64,000 bases of DNA from assembly GCF_020736845.1 (NCBI RefSeq), contig NZ_JAFFQR010000041.1:1-64000 (forward strand). The letters run 5' to 3'. Below the pieces are notes generated by a model. It saw only the letters and a list, made by a program, of their open reading frames with translations, ran no database searches and was not told the origin of the DNA. How positions within the stretch are numbered: the stretch's first letter is position 1; each line of letters begins with the position of its first letter. This document shows, in pieces, positions 24,249-32,137 of the stretch. Source of the DNA: Paenibacillus farraposensis (GTDB lineage Bacteria > Bacillota > Bacilli > Paenibacillales > Paenibacillaceae). The position numbers were made by a program, and so were the translations under genes.

Positions 24249-24608
24249 GTGAGCATGAACCTGCAAATTGAAATGGAGCATCACCGAGGAGTGCTGATTG
24301 TAAGGCTGTCCGGTGAGCTAGATCACCATACGTCGGACACCGTCCGTATGCAAATGGATGAGGCGATTCAGCGCCGACAATGTGAGCATATCGTGCTCAG
24401 TCTGAAAAATCTTCAGTTTATGGATAGCTCCGGACTTGGTGTTATATTGGGGCGGTACAAACTGATCAACCAAAAGGGCGGGAAAATGGCAGTTTGTGAT
24501 GTCAATCCGCCGGTATACCGACTGCTGGATATGTCAGGGTTGTTTAAAATTATGCCCATATATGACAACGAGGGAAATGCGCTGTCGGAACTGGAGGTTG
24601 TATCATGA
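24249..24608 (+). CDS. spoIIAA: Anti-sigma F factor antagonist SpoIIAA
   Basis: A STAS-domain protein that frees SigF when dephosphorylated. 119 residues; the phosphorylatable serine lies in [17 protein letters not shown] 24249 has GGGAGGAG at ideal spacing; ATG two codons later is an alternative. The stop overlaps the spoIIAB start by 4 bases. Confidence 0.94.
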   Translation: MSMNLQIEMEHHRGVLIVRLSGELDHHTSDTVRMQMDEAIQRRQCEHIVLSLKNLQFMDSSGLGVILGRYKLINQKGGKMAVCDVNPPVYRLLDMSGLFKIMPIYDNEGNALSELEVVS

Positions 24609-25060
24609 GAGAAGACACGGGAAACAATTTCATGAGCTTGCAATTTGCTGCCAAATCCGAAAATGAAGCATTTGCTCGCATTGCGGTTGCGGCCTTTATT
24701 TCCAGGCTTGACCCTACGATGGATGAGCTGAGTGATTTGAAAACCGTGGTGTCTGAAGCGGTGACCAACAGCATTATTCACGGGTACGACAGTGATCCGT
24801 CCGGTGTCGTAACAATTAAAGTCGGCATTGAAGCAGACATGATTACACTGGTTGTCGAAGATAAAGGGCGGGGAATTGAGGATATGGAGTTGGCCAAACA
24901 GCCTCTGTATACTTCCAAGCCTGAATTGGAGCGCTCAGGTATGGGCTTTACCATTATGGAAAATTTTATGGATGAGTTTGAAGCAGTCAGTGAGCCGGGC
25001 AGAGGCACATCAGTCCGGATGAAGAAGAGGATTGAATCCAAGAAAGCTTTGTATAATTAG
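24605..25060 (+). CDS. spoIIAB: Anti-sigma F factor / serine kinase SpoIIAB
   Basis: A GHKL-fold kinase that binds SigF and phosphorylates SpoIIAA. 151 residues with the N-box ([13 protein letters not shown]) and ATP-lid glycine motifs ([23 protein letters not shown]). ATG overlaps the spoIIAA stop (ATGA), ensuring coupled translation; sigF starts 11 bases after its stop. Confidence 0.94.
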   Translation: MREDTGNNFMSLQFAAKSENEAFARIAVAAFISRLDPTMDELSDLKTVVSEAVTNSIIHGYDSDPSGVVTIKVGIEADMITLVVEDKGRGIEDMELAKQPLYTSKPELERSGMGFTIMENFMDEFEAVSEPGRGTSVRMKKRIESKKALYN

Positions 25061-25071
25061 GAGTTGATCCT

Positions 25072-25827
25072 ATGGAAGCAGGAGAAAAAAAAACCTCGCA
25101 CAGCTATTTGGAGGATGCGGAAGTCAAGCGGCTCATTGCTCTAAGTCAATCCGGTGATAATGATGCCCGTGAGACGTTGGTCAATAGCAATATCCGGCTC
25201 GTCTGGTCTGTCGTGCAGCGTTTTATGAACCGGGGTTATGAGCCTGACGATCTTTTTCAAATCGGTTGTATCGGTTTGTTAAAGTCGGTGGATAAATTTG
25301 ATCTCAGCTATGAAGTCAAATTTTCGACCTATGCGGTGCCGATGATTATCGGTGAGATTCAGCGGTTTCTGCGTGATGACGGTACACTCAAGGTCAGCCG
25401 CTCGTTGAAGGAGACAGCGAACAAGGTCCGCAAAATGAAGGACGAGCTATCGAAACGGCTCAACCGCCTGCCTACGGTTAAGGAAGTCGCCGATGAGCTG
25501 GGGGTGACACCGGAGGATGTTATTTTTGCACAGGAGGCCAACAAGCCGCCTACCTCGATCCACGAAACGGTGTTCGAAAATGACGGTGACCCCATCACGC
25601 TTATGGACCAGATTGCCGACGAATCGCAGGAACGATGGTTCGACAAGCTGGCCCTCAATGAGGCCATCGACGGACTTACCGAGCGGGAACGGTTAATTGT
25701 ATATCTGCGTTATTACCGGGATCAGACCCAGTCGGAGGTCGCAAGTCGACTTGGTATTTCCCAGGTGCAGGTATCACGGCTGGAAAAAAAGATTTTGCAG
25801 CTAATCCGCGATCAGATTGCTCAATAA
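25072..25827 (+). CDS. sigF: RNA polymerase sigma factor SigF
   Basis: The first forespore-specific sigma factor. 251 residues: region 2 (NIRLVWSVVQRFMNRGYEPD, then DLFQIGCIGLLKSVDKFDLS), region 3 and region 4 (LTERERLIVYLRYYRDQTQS, then EVASRLGISQVQVSRLEKKI). Third gene of the spoIIA operon, followed by a terminator. Confidence 0.95.
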   Translation: MEAGEKKTSHSYLEDAEVKRLIALSQSGDNDARETLVNSNIRLVWSVVQRFMNRGYEPDDLFQIGCIGLLKSVDKFDLSYEVKFSTYAVPMIIGEIQRFLRDDGTLKVSRSLKETANKVRKMKDELSKRLNRLPTVKEVADELGVTPEDVIFAQEANKPPTSIHETVFENDGDPITLMDQIADESQERWFDKLALNEAIDGLTERERLIVYLRYYRDQTQSEVASRLGISQVQVSRLEKKILQLIRDQIAQ

Positions 25828-25868
25828 ATCGGTCAGGATTTTGCGAATCCATATGCTTACCTGAGTCT

Positions 25869-25914
25869 AAAGGGTATTCCGAAGCCATTCTAATGGCATG
25901 GGATACTCTTTTTT
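25869..25914 (+). terminator. Terminator of the spoIIA operon
   Basis: AGGGTATTCC pairs with GGATACTCT, enclosing a second helix GCCATT/AATGGC, followed by TTTTTT. Confidence 0.85.
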
Positions 25915-25937
25915 GCGCGGGAAACAGGACTGACAAA

Positions 25938-25967
25938 GAATAGGTTTCCTCGCTTCGCTCCATAATA
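25938..25967 (+). promoter_or_regulatory. SigG-type promoter of the spoVA genes
   Basis: GAATA (25938-25942), an 18-base spacer and CATAATA (25961-25967) match the SigG consensus GHATR-N18-CATNMTA at every defined position. It lies 33 bases before the spoVAA start, and spoVA is a SigG operon in Bacillus. Confidence 0.65.
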
Positions 25968-25999
25968 ATCGGTAATTACGAGGATAAGGAGGGGATCGG

Positions 26000-26653
26000 A
26001 TGACTCATAGTCCGGCTCCTGCAGTGGCTCCTATGGTTTATTTGCGGCTCCGCAGCCGTGTACGCCTGTTCCGGGGACAGGATGTTCATTTGGGAGATGT
26101 AGCTCATCTGCTGTCCGATCCCGAAAGGGAAAACGAACTGCTTAAGCTTGTTCTGATGCGGCCGCAGAAGCAGGACGGTAATCTGATCCTGGTAGATATG
26201 CTGCAGATTATTGCTAAAATCAGGGAGTATATTCCGGGCATCGTAGTTGAATCTCTGGGCAAGCCGCATGTACTGGTGGAGCTGGTAGAGAAGCCCCGCA
26301 AGCCATCGAAAATACTATTTGTCCTGGTATGGGTGCTTCTGTTTTTTGGCTCTGCATTGACGATTATGAATTTCCACGCCGATGTCAACATGATGGAGGT
26401 GCAGGTACGGATTGTGGAAATGATTACGGGAAAGAAGGACCAGCATCCATACCTTTTTCAAATTGCCTACTCGCTTGGCATTGGCTTTGGCATGATTGTG
26501 TTCTTCAATCACTTGTTTCAAAAAAAATGGAACGAGGAGCCGACTCCGCTGGAGGTGGAAATGTTTTTGTATCAGGAAAATGTGGATCAGTACGTTGTGG
26601 CAGAGGAATATGAAAAGATGGCACGTCTGCATACCAAGGATAAACAACCATGA
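26000..26653 (+). CDS. spoVAA: Stage V sporulation protein AA
   Basis: A forespore inner-membrane protein of the SpoVA dipicolinate channel group. 217 residues: an N-terminal soluble domain (VYLRLRSRVRLFRGQDVHLG), then two membrane segments (ILFVLVWVLLFFGSALTIM and LFQIAYSLGIGFGMIVFF). AAGGAGGGGAT precedes ATG 26000. It overlaps spoVAB by 4 bases. Confidence 0.9.
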   Translation: MTHSPAPAVAPMVYLRLRSRVRLFRGQDVHLGDVAHLLSDPERENELLKLVLMRPQKQDGNLILVDMLQIIAKIREYIPGIVVESLGKPHVLVELVEKPRKPSKILFVLVWVLLFFGSALTIMNFHADVNMMEVQVRIVEMITGKKDQHPYLFQIAYSLGIGFGMIVFFNHLFQKKWNEEPTPLEVEMFLYQENVDQYVVAEEYEKMARLHTKDKQP

Positions 26654-27072
26654 CATTAGTACAGGACGCGCTACAGATTATTTTTGGTATCGCAGGAGGT
26701 CTGGCAGTCGGGAGCGGCGTGATCGCTTTTTTTATTGTGCTCGACATCATGCCGAGACTGGCACAGCTCACCCGTACCTATAAAAAGTCACGTGCATACG
26801 AAAAGGCGATGATTTTAGGCTCAGTGGTCGGAACCGTGGCTGATTTTTGGGATATTTGCTTGCCATTGCCTGCATTTTTTACATGGATACCCGGGTTATT
26901 TTGCGGAATGTTTATTGGTTTGCTCGCTGCAGCTTTAACCGAGGTATTAAATCTCCTGCCCATACTTGCCAAGAGGCTCCATATGACCGTGTATATGTTC
27001 GGCCTGCTGATGGCGATGGTGCTTGGCAAGGTAACAGGTTCCTTATTTGACTGGTTCGTGTACAACCGATAA
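26650..27072 (+). CDS. spoVAB: Stage V sporulation protein AB
   Basis: A 140-residue membrane protein with about four helices (IIFGIAGGLAVGSGVIAFFI to MFGLLMAMVLGKVTGSLF). Overlaps spoVAA (ATGA). It is followed 26 bases later by spoVAF; the spoVAC, AD and AE genes that stand between in B. subtilis are not here. Confidence 0.9.
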   Translation: MTLVQDALQIIFGIAGGLAVGSGVIAFFIVLDIMPRLAQLTRTYKKSRAYEKAMILGSVVGTVADFWDICLPLPAFFTWIPGLFCGMFIGLLAAALTEVLNLLPILAKRLHMTVYMFGLLMAMVLGKVTGSLFDWFVYNR

Positions 27073-27098
27073 CAACGAAAGCAGAGGGGGCTAATGAT

Positions 27099-28793
27099 AT
27101 GGATCATAGCGCAGATCAAGAGCATCAGGAACATCATCAGCTGGATGGAGCAATGGGAAGAAAAAATGATACGGATCAGCAGGAGATGGGCCCATGGAAG
27201 CAAAAGCAGAAGCAGGAAGCTGACCAGCTTAAGCACAAAAAAGAAAGTGAACACTCAGATAATGTGGAGGAGTCTATTCGTTATTGGCAGATGGAGGATA
27301 ATATCTCGCCAAGAATCAAGGATAATCGCGAAACACTTAAAATGGTATTGGGTCTGGGAGAGACCTTTGATGTGGTGCTCAGGGAAATGACCCTGGGCGG
27401 GCGTCATATTGGATATCTGTTCCTCAACACTTTTGCCAAGGACGTTGTTATGGTCGAGGTGATAAAGCGACTGACTTATCTGACGCCGGACGATATGTCT
27501 TCAGATGGGCTGCAAGCCTATTTTGAATATTATATCCCACATATTCAAGTGGAAAAGTCGGATAAAATGTCGGATGTCATCAATAAGGTGCTAGCAGGCT
27601 ATAGTGCCTTTTTTATGGAAGGCGAGCGCTTTTCCATCATCATAGATTCCCGGAATTACCCCGTGCGTAATCCGGAAGAGCCATCGCTGGAGCGTGTGGT
27701 ACGTGGTTCTCGTGACGGATTTACCGAAACGATGCTTACAAATGTAAGCTTGGTTCGTCGTCGTTTGCGGGACCCCGGACTTAAATTTGAAGCGATGCAG
27801 GTTGGCCGACGAACCCGGACGGACATTTGCCTGGGCTACATTGATGATATCGTGGATAAAGTGATGGTGGACAATGTACGCGAAAAAATTAAAAATGTCA
27901 ATCTGGACGGAATTCCGCTGGCTGATAAGCAATTAGAGGAGGCCATTATCAATAAAGGATGGAATCCATACCCCTTGGTACGCTATTCAGAGCGACCGGA
28001 TGTTGTTGCTTCGCATATTATGGAGGGAAGACTCGTCATTTTTGTAGATACCTCACCCAGTGTGATGATTCTGCCGACCACTTTTTTTGACTTGTGTCAG
28101 CATGCCGAGGAGAACCGGCAAACGGCTTTTATGGGAAGCTATTTGCGCTGGGTCCGCTTTTTGGGGATTTTCGCTTCAATGTTTCTGCTTCCGATATGGC
28201 TGCTTATGGTTATCAATCCCGAGTTAAAGCCAGCCTTTCTCGATTTTATCGGCCCTCAAAAGCAAGCCCATTTTCCGCTTATTGCCCAGTTTATCATTGT
28301 AGAGCTAGGGGTTGATCTTATGCGAATGGCAGCTGTCCATACCCCCACGCCGCTAGCCGCCGCAATGGGTTTGATCGCAGCCGTTCTGGTCGGCGATATT
28401 GCGGTCAAGTCAGGACTATTTGTGAATGAGGTCGTGCTGTATATGGCTGTAGCCGCTATAGGCATGTTCGCAACCCCAAGCTATGAGCTGGGATTGGCCA
28501 ATAGACTGATCCGGCTATTTCTGTTGATCGCTGTAGCTATTTTCCACGTTCCAGGCTTTGTCGTGGGCACGACTCTGATTATTTTGATGCTGACGCTGCA
28601 TCGTTCATACAATTCTTCATACTTGTGGCCTCTCATCCCATTTAACGCCAAGGCGCTGGGCTCCATTTTGTTTCGTATGCCTGTACTGGATGCACCTAAC
28701 CGCCCGTCATTTAATAAAACGAGGGACAATACGCGTATGCCCCATGCGGATGCCAACACAGATTCGGAATCAGACAATGGACAGGGGCATTAA
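27099..28793 (+). CDS. spoVAF: Stage V sporulation protein AF (GerA-like)
   Basis: A 564-residue homologue of germinant receptor A subunits, assisting dipicolinate movement or germination. It has a hydrophilic, Gln/Lys/His-rich N-terminal tail (about 1-60), a GerA N-terminal domain, then about five membrane segments from residue 350 (FLGIFASMFLLPIWLLMVI onward). ATG 27099 follows AGAGGGGGC. In B. subtilis spoVAF is also followed by lysA. Confidence 0.92.
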   Translation: MDHSADQEHQEHHQLDGAMGRKNDTDQQEMGPWKQKQKQEADQLKHKKESEHSDNVEESIRYWQMEDNISPRIKDNRETLKMVLGLGETFDVVLREMTLGGRHIGYLFLNTFAKDVVMVEVIKRLTYLTPDDMSSDGLQAYFEYYIPHIQVEKSDKMSDVINKVLAGYSAFFMEGERFSIIIDSRNYPVRNPEEPSLERVVRGSRDGFTETMLTNVSLVRRRLRDPGLKFEAMQVGRRTRTDICLGYIDDIVDKVMVDNVREKIKNVNLDGIPLADKQLEEAIINKGWNPYPLVRYSERPDVVASHIMEGRLVIFVDTSPSVMILPTTFFDLCQHAEENRQTAFMGSYLRWVRFLGIFASMFLLPIWLLMVINPELKPAFLDFIGPQKQAHFPLIAQFIIVELGVDLMRMAAVHTPTPLAAAMGLIAAVLVGDIAVKSGLFVNEVVLYMAVAAIGMFATPSYELGLANRLIRLFLLIAVAIFHVPGFVVGTTLIILMLTLHRSYNSSYLWPLIPFNAKALGSILFRMPVLDAPNRPSFNKTRDNTRMPHADANTDSESDNGQGH

Positions 28794-28818
28794 TCTAAAT
28801 GATCTGCATAAAAATCCA

Positions 28819-28846
28819 TTGTTCTTGATGTTTTTTTTGCTATACT
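28819..28846 (+). promoter_or_regulatory. Candidate SigA promoter of lysA
   Basis: TTGTTC (28819-28824), 16 bases, TATACT (28841-28846). Confidence 0.45.
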
Positions 28847-28903
28847 GGTGTAAACATTCGATGGAATATGACTAGCTTGTTCCAGAAAGAGAGGCGCCAG
28901 AAC

Positions 28904-30271
28904 ATGTACTTGCATGGAAGCAGTAAAATTAACAGCAATGGACATTTGGAAATTGGCGGATGTGATACGATGCTTTTAAAGGAGCGCTTCGGAACACCGC
29001 TTTATATTGTAGATGAACAGTTGGTACGCCGGCGCTGCCGGGAATTTATAGAAGCGTTTCATGAAACCGGCTTGAAGTTTCAAGTTGCCTATGCAAGCAA
29101 AGCGTTTTGTGTAATGGCGATGTGCGCTTTAGCAGCAGAAGAAGGAATGTCGCTTGACGTTGTTTCCAGTGGGGAGCTGTTCACCGCGCTGCAGGCGGGA
29201 TTTCCGGCAGAGCGAATCCATTTTCACGGCAACAACAAAACACCGGAAGAAATTGAAATGGCGCTGGATGCGCAAATTGGCTGCTTTGTGGTCGACAGTG
29301 AGATGGAGTTGCATTTGCTGCAGGCCCTTGCCTACGAGCGGAAGCAACAGGTAAATATTTTATTGCGGGTGACACCTGGGGTTGAAGCGCATACGCATGA
29401 ATATATGGCCACAGGCCAGGAGGATTCCAAATTCGGCTTTGACATTGCGAACGGTACAGCACGTCAAGCGATAGAGCAGGCGATCCGGCTGGATCATCTG
29501 AATCTGCTGGGGGTGCATTCCCATATCGGTTCACAAATATTTGAAGTAAACGGCTTCCAAATGGCGGCCGAACGGGTGGCAGCCTTCTCCAGAGAGATCA
29601 AGGAGCAGCTTCACTTTTCTTTCAAGGTTATCAATCTGGGTGGAGGCTTTGGCATTCGTTACACCGAAGAGGACACACCGCTGAAAATTTCCACCTATGT
29701 ACAGGCCATCGGTGATGCGGTGAAAACCTATTTTTCCGGGCTGTATGATGAGCTTCCAGAAATCTGGATTGAGCCGGGACGCAGTATTGTGGGCGATGCA
29801 GGCACAACCTTGTACACCGTAGGAAGCATTAAGGATATACCACAGGTTCGAAAATATGTTTCGGTGGATGGCGGTATGACGGATAATCCGCGCCCGGCGT
29901 TATATCAGGCCAAGTATGAAGCGATGCTGGCCAATCGGGCGCTGGATGCGAGTGAAGAGACGGTATCCATTGCGGGCAAATGCTGCGAAAGCGGGGATAT
30001 GCTGATTTGGGATGTGGAGCTTCCTCGTCCGAATACCGGAGACCTGCTCGCTGTTGCCTCAACTGGAGCCTACAATTACTCTATGGCAAGTAATTATAAC
30101 CGGATATGCCGTCCGGCAGTTGTATTTGTCAACAACGGTGAAGCCGAACTGGTGGTGCGGCGGGAGACCTACATGGATATCGTACGCAACGACGTGGTGC
30201 CACAGCGCTTGCTTCGTGACCAGGCAGATTCAGCGGTTCATCTCAACGCCAAAATTACGGTTTCGTCCTGA
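28904..30271 (+). CDS. lysA: Diaminopimelate decarboxylase
   Basis: Converts meso-diaminopimelate to lysine; PLP enzyme of the alanine-racemase fold. 455 residues; PLP lysine in VAYASKAFC (about residue 66), HGNNKT, GVHSHIGSQIF, the phosphate-binding NLGGGFGIRY, EPGRSIVGDAG and the substrate cysteine region GKCCESGDML. ATG 28904 follows AGAGAGG; the in-frame ATG 12 codons earlier has no ribosome site. Confidence 0.94.
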   Translation: MYLHGSSKINSNGHLEIGGCDTMLLKERFGTPLYIVDEQLVRRRCREFIEAFHETGLKFQVAYASKAFCVMAMCALAAEEGMSLDVVSSGELFTALQAGFPAERIHFHGNNKTPEEIEMALDAQIGCFVVDSEMELHLLQALAYERKQQVNILLRVTPGVEAHTHEYMATGQEDSKFGFDIANGTARQAIEQAIRLDHLNLLGVHSHIGSQIFEVNGFQMAAERVAAFSREIKEQLHFSFKVINLGGGFGIRYTEEDTPLKISTYVQAIGDAVKTYFSGLYDELPEIWIEPGRSIVGDAGTTLYTVGSIKDIPQVRKYVSVDGGMTDNPRPALYQAKYEAMLANRALDASEETVSIAGKCCESGDMLIWDVELPRPNTGDLLAVASTGAYNYSMASNYNRICRPAVVFVNNGEAELVVRRETYMDIVRNDVVPQRLLRDQADSAVHLNAKITVSS

Positions 30272-30291
30272 CAGGGATACGTATGAGCACG

Positions 30292-30340
30292 CAGACCATT
30301 GCACCGGGGATATACTACCGGGACAATGGTCTTTTTTTTT
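30292..30340 (+). terminator. Terminator of lysA
   Basis: AGACCATTG pairs with CAATGGTCT, followed by nine T. Confidence 0.9.
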
Positions 30341-30431
30341 GGACAAAGCTTTGCTAAGCGCAGCAATTCATAGTAAACTGGAACTTGATATGAATTAGCT
30401 TTCAAAACAGGTTGAAAAGGAGAAATAAACA

Positions 30432-30866
30432 ATGAAAAAAGGTAGAATAGATCTTGAGAACGGCGGCATCGTCGAAATCGAATTTTTCCCGGAAGAAGCT
30501 CCGAATACAGTGGCTAACTTTGAAAAGCTGGCTAACAGCGGTTTTTACAACGGTCTGAGCTTTCACCGTGTCATCCCGGGCTTTGTTGCTCAAGGCGGTT
30601 GCCCTATTGGTAATGGCACAGGCGGCCCTGGCTACACAATTGACTGTGAAACAGCTACGAACACAACGAAGCATGCCAAAGGCGTTCTGTCCATGGCTCA
30701 CGCAGGCCGTAACACAGGTGGCAGCCAATTCTTCATCTGTTATGCGCCGCAGCCGCATTTGGATGGGGTACATACTGTATTTGGTAAAGTAACCAAAGGC
30801 ATGGAGTTTATTGATGCTGTAAAACAAGGCGACAAAATGAAAGAAGTTCAAGTATTTGACGCGTAA
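30432..30866 (+). CDS. ppiB: Cyclophilin-type peptidyl-prolyl cis-trans isomerase
   Basis: A 144-residue cytoplasmic cyclophilin that accelerates proline isomerisation. Family signatures: [47 protein letters not shown] precedes ATG. Monocistronic, between two terminators. Confidence 0.94.
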   Translation: MKKGRIDLENGGIVEIEFFPEEAPNTVANFEKLANSGFYNGLSFHRVIPGFVAQGGCPIGNGTGGPGYTIDCETATNTTKHAKGVLSMAHAGRNTGGSQFFICYAPQPHLDGVHTVFGKVTKGMEFIDAVKQGDKMKEVQVFDA

Positions 30867-30915
30867 TTCCGTAATGCGCCGTTAAATTCCTGATGTTTAT
30901 ATGATGTAACACGCA

Positions 30916-30950
30916 GGCCGTTCTGTCTTTTTGGACAGGGCGGCTTTTTG
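30916..30950 (+). terminator. Terminator of ppiB
   Basis: GCCGTTCTGTC pairs with GGACAGGGCGGC through G-U pairs around TTTTT, followed by TTTTT. Confidence 0.8.
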
Positions 30951-31123
30951 TTGTCTTTTGTTTGACGATTTGCTGTGTTTTTGCCATCACGTAAATATTA
31001 AAGTGCGTAAGATCACATTCGAAAAGTAAGCGTTGTGATAGCCTTTTCATTAGAATGCATTTTCATTTATTTTTATGAGTATTCGAGCTTAGTCAGGGAT
31101 GTAAAAGAAAGGGGCTTATCACA

Positions 31124-32137
31124 TTGTCTATTTTAACGAGCACTAATCGACTCGGATTTTTTGAAATCCGACTGGAATCTATTGGTGGTCTTGGCGCTAA
31201 TCTGGCTGGTAAAATGCTGGCCGAAACCGGGGTGCTTGGTTTGGGGCTGAATGCTTCAAATTTCTCGTCTTACGGTTCGGAAAAGAAGGGAACTCCAGTA
31301 AAAAGCTTTGTCCGCTTCTGTGAACCGGAGGTTGATATTAGAGATCACAGTCCGATTGAACAACCGCATGTGGTAGGCATTTTTCATGAAGCGTTATACA
31401 AAACGGTAAATGTGATCAGTGGACTTCCTGCCGATGGAATCGTTGTGGTCAATTCCACACGTCCGGCAGAAGAAATACGGGCTGATCTGGGGCTGGTATC
31501 CGGTACGCTGGTGGTGGTGGATGCAATGGGTATCGCACTGGAGGAGGGGACGAAACTGAACACGTCCATGCTCGGCGCCTTGTTCCGTGTCTGTGATTTT
31601 TTGGACCCGGAAGCGATGAGAACGGTTATTCGCAACACCTTTGAAAAGAAAAATCCACAATTGGTGGAACCAAACCTACGCACGTTTAACCGAGGCTTTG
31701 AGGAAATGGAACTGCACGTATATCCGCTCACCGCTGGGACGCAGGATCGGGTTTTTGAACGTCTGCAGCCTGTGCTCGGCTACGAAACGCAAACATGGGG
31801 CGGCGTTATTGCTACGCAGGGGAACAGCATGACAAAAGATCTTAGCGGCTCACGTCAGGGGTATGTACCAGAATATGAAGCTGACAAATGTACACATTGT
31901 GCCAAGTGTGATTCAATCTGTCCGGATTACTGCTTTGTATGGGAACAGCAGGAAGACAAGCGCGGAAAAATGATGCCCTTTTTGCAAGGGATCGATTACC
32001 AGTATTGCAAAGGTTGTCTGAAATGCGTAGAAATTTGCCCATCAGGAGCATTAAGCTCGCGCCGCGAGCAATGGGGATGGGCAGAGCAGCATCGGATTGC
32101 CCACCAATTTCCGGTATATGAAGGAGGTCGTGTGTAA
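31124..32137 (+). CDS. 2-Oxoacid:ferredoxin oxidoreductase, fused gamma and ferredoxin (delta) subunits
   Basis: A 337-residue fusion. Residues 12-200 are the gamma domain (SIGGLGANLAGKMLAETGV, NFSSYGSEKKGTPVKSFVR). Residues 250-310 form a two-[4Fe-4S] ferredoxin (CTHCAKCDSICPDYC and CKGCLKCVEICPSG). With the next product it would oxidise pyruvate or another 2-oxoacid to acyl-CoA and reduce ferredoxin. TTG 31124 has AAAGGGG upstream. It ends one base into the next gene. An ATCACA/TGTGAT inverted repeat (31012-31017, 31034-31039) lies upstream. Confidence 0.88.
   Translation: MSILTSTNRLGFFEIRLESIGGLGANLAGKMLAETGVLGLGLNASNFSSYGSEKKGTPVKSFVRFCEPEVDIRDHSPIEQPHVVGIFHEALYKTVNVISGLPADGIVVVNSTRPAEEIRADLGLVSGTLVVVDAMGIALEEGTKLNTSMLGALFRVCDFLDPEAMRTVIRNTFEKKNPQLVEPNLRTFNRGFEEMELHVYPLTAGTQDRVFERLQPVLGYETQTWGGVIATQGNSMTKDLSGSRQGYVPEYEADKCTHCAKCDSICPDYCFVWEQQEDKRGKMMPFLQGIDYQYCKGCLKCVEICPSGALSSRREQWGWAEQHRIAHQFPVYEGGRV

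Noticed and set aside
31012..31039. ATCACA/TGTGAT repeat upstream of the oxidoreductase as a Rex or Fnr site
   Set aside because: The half-sites face the wrong way and are 16 bases apart, unlike TTGTGA-N6-TCACAA; recorded only as a hairpin.
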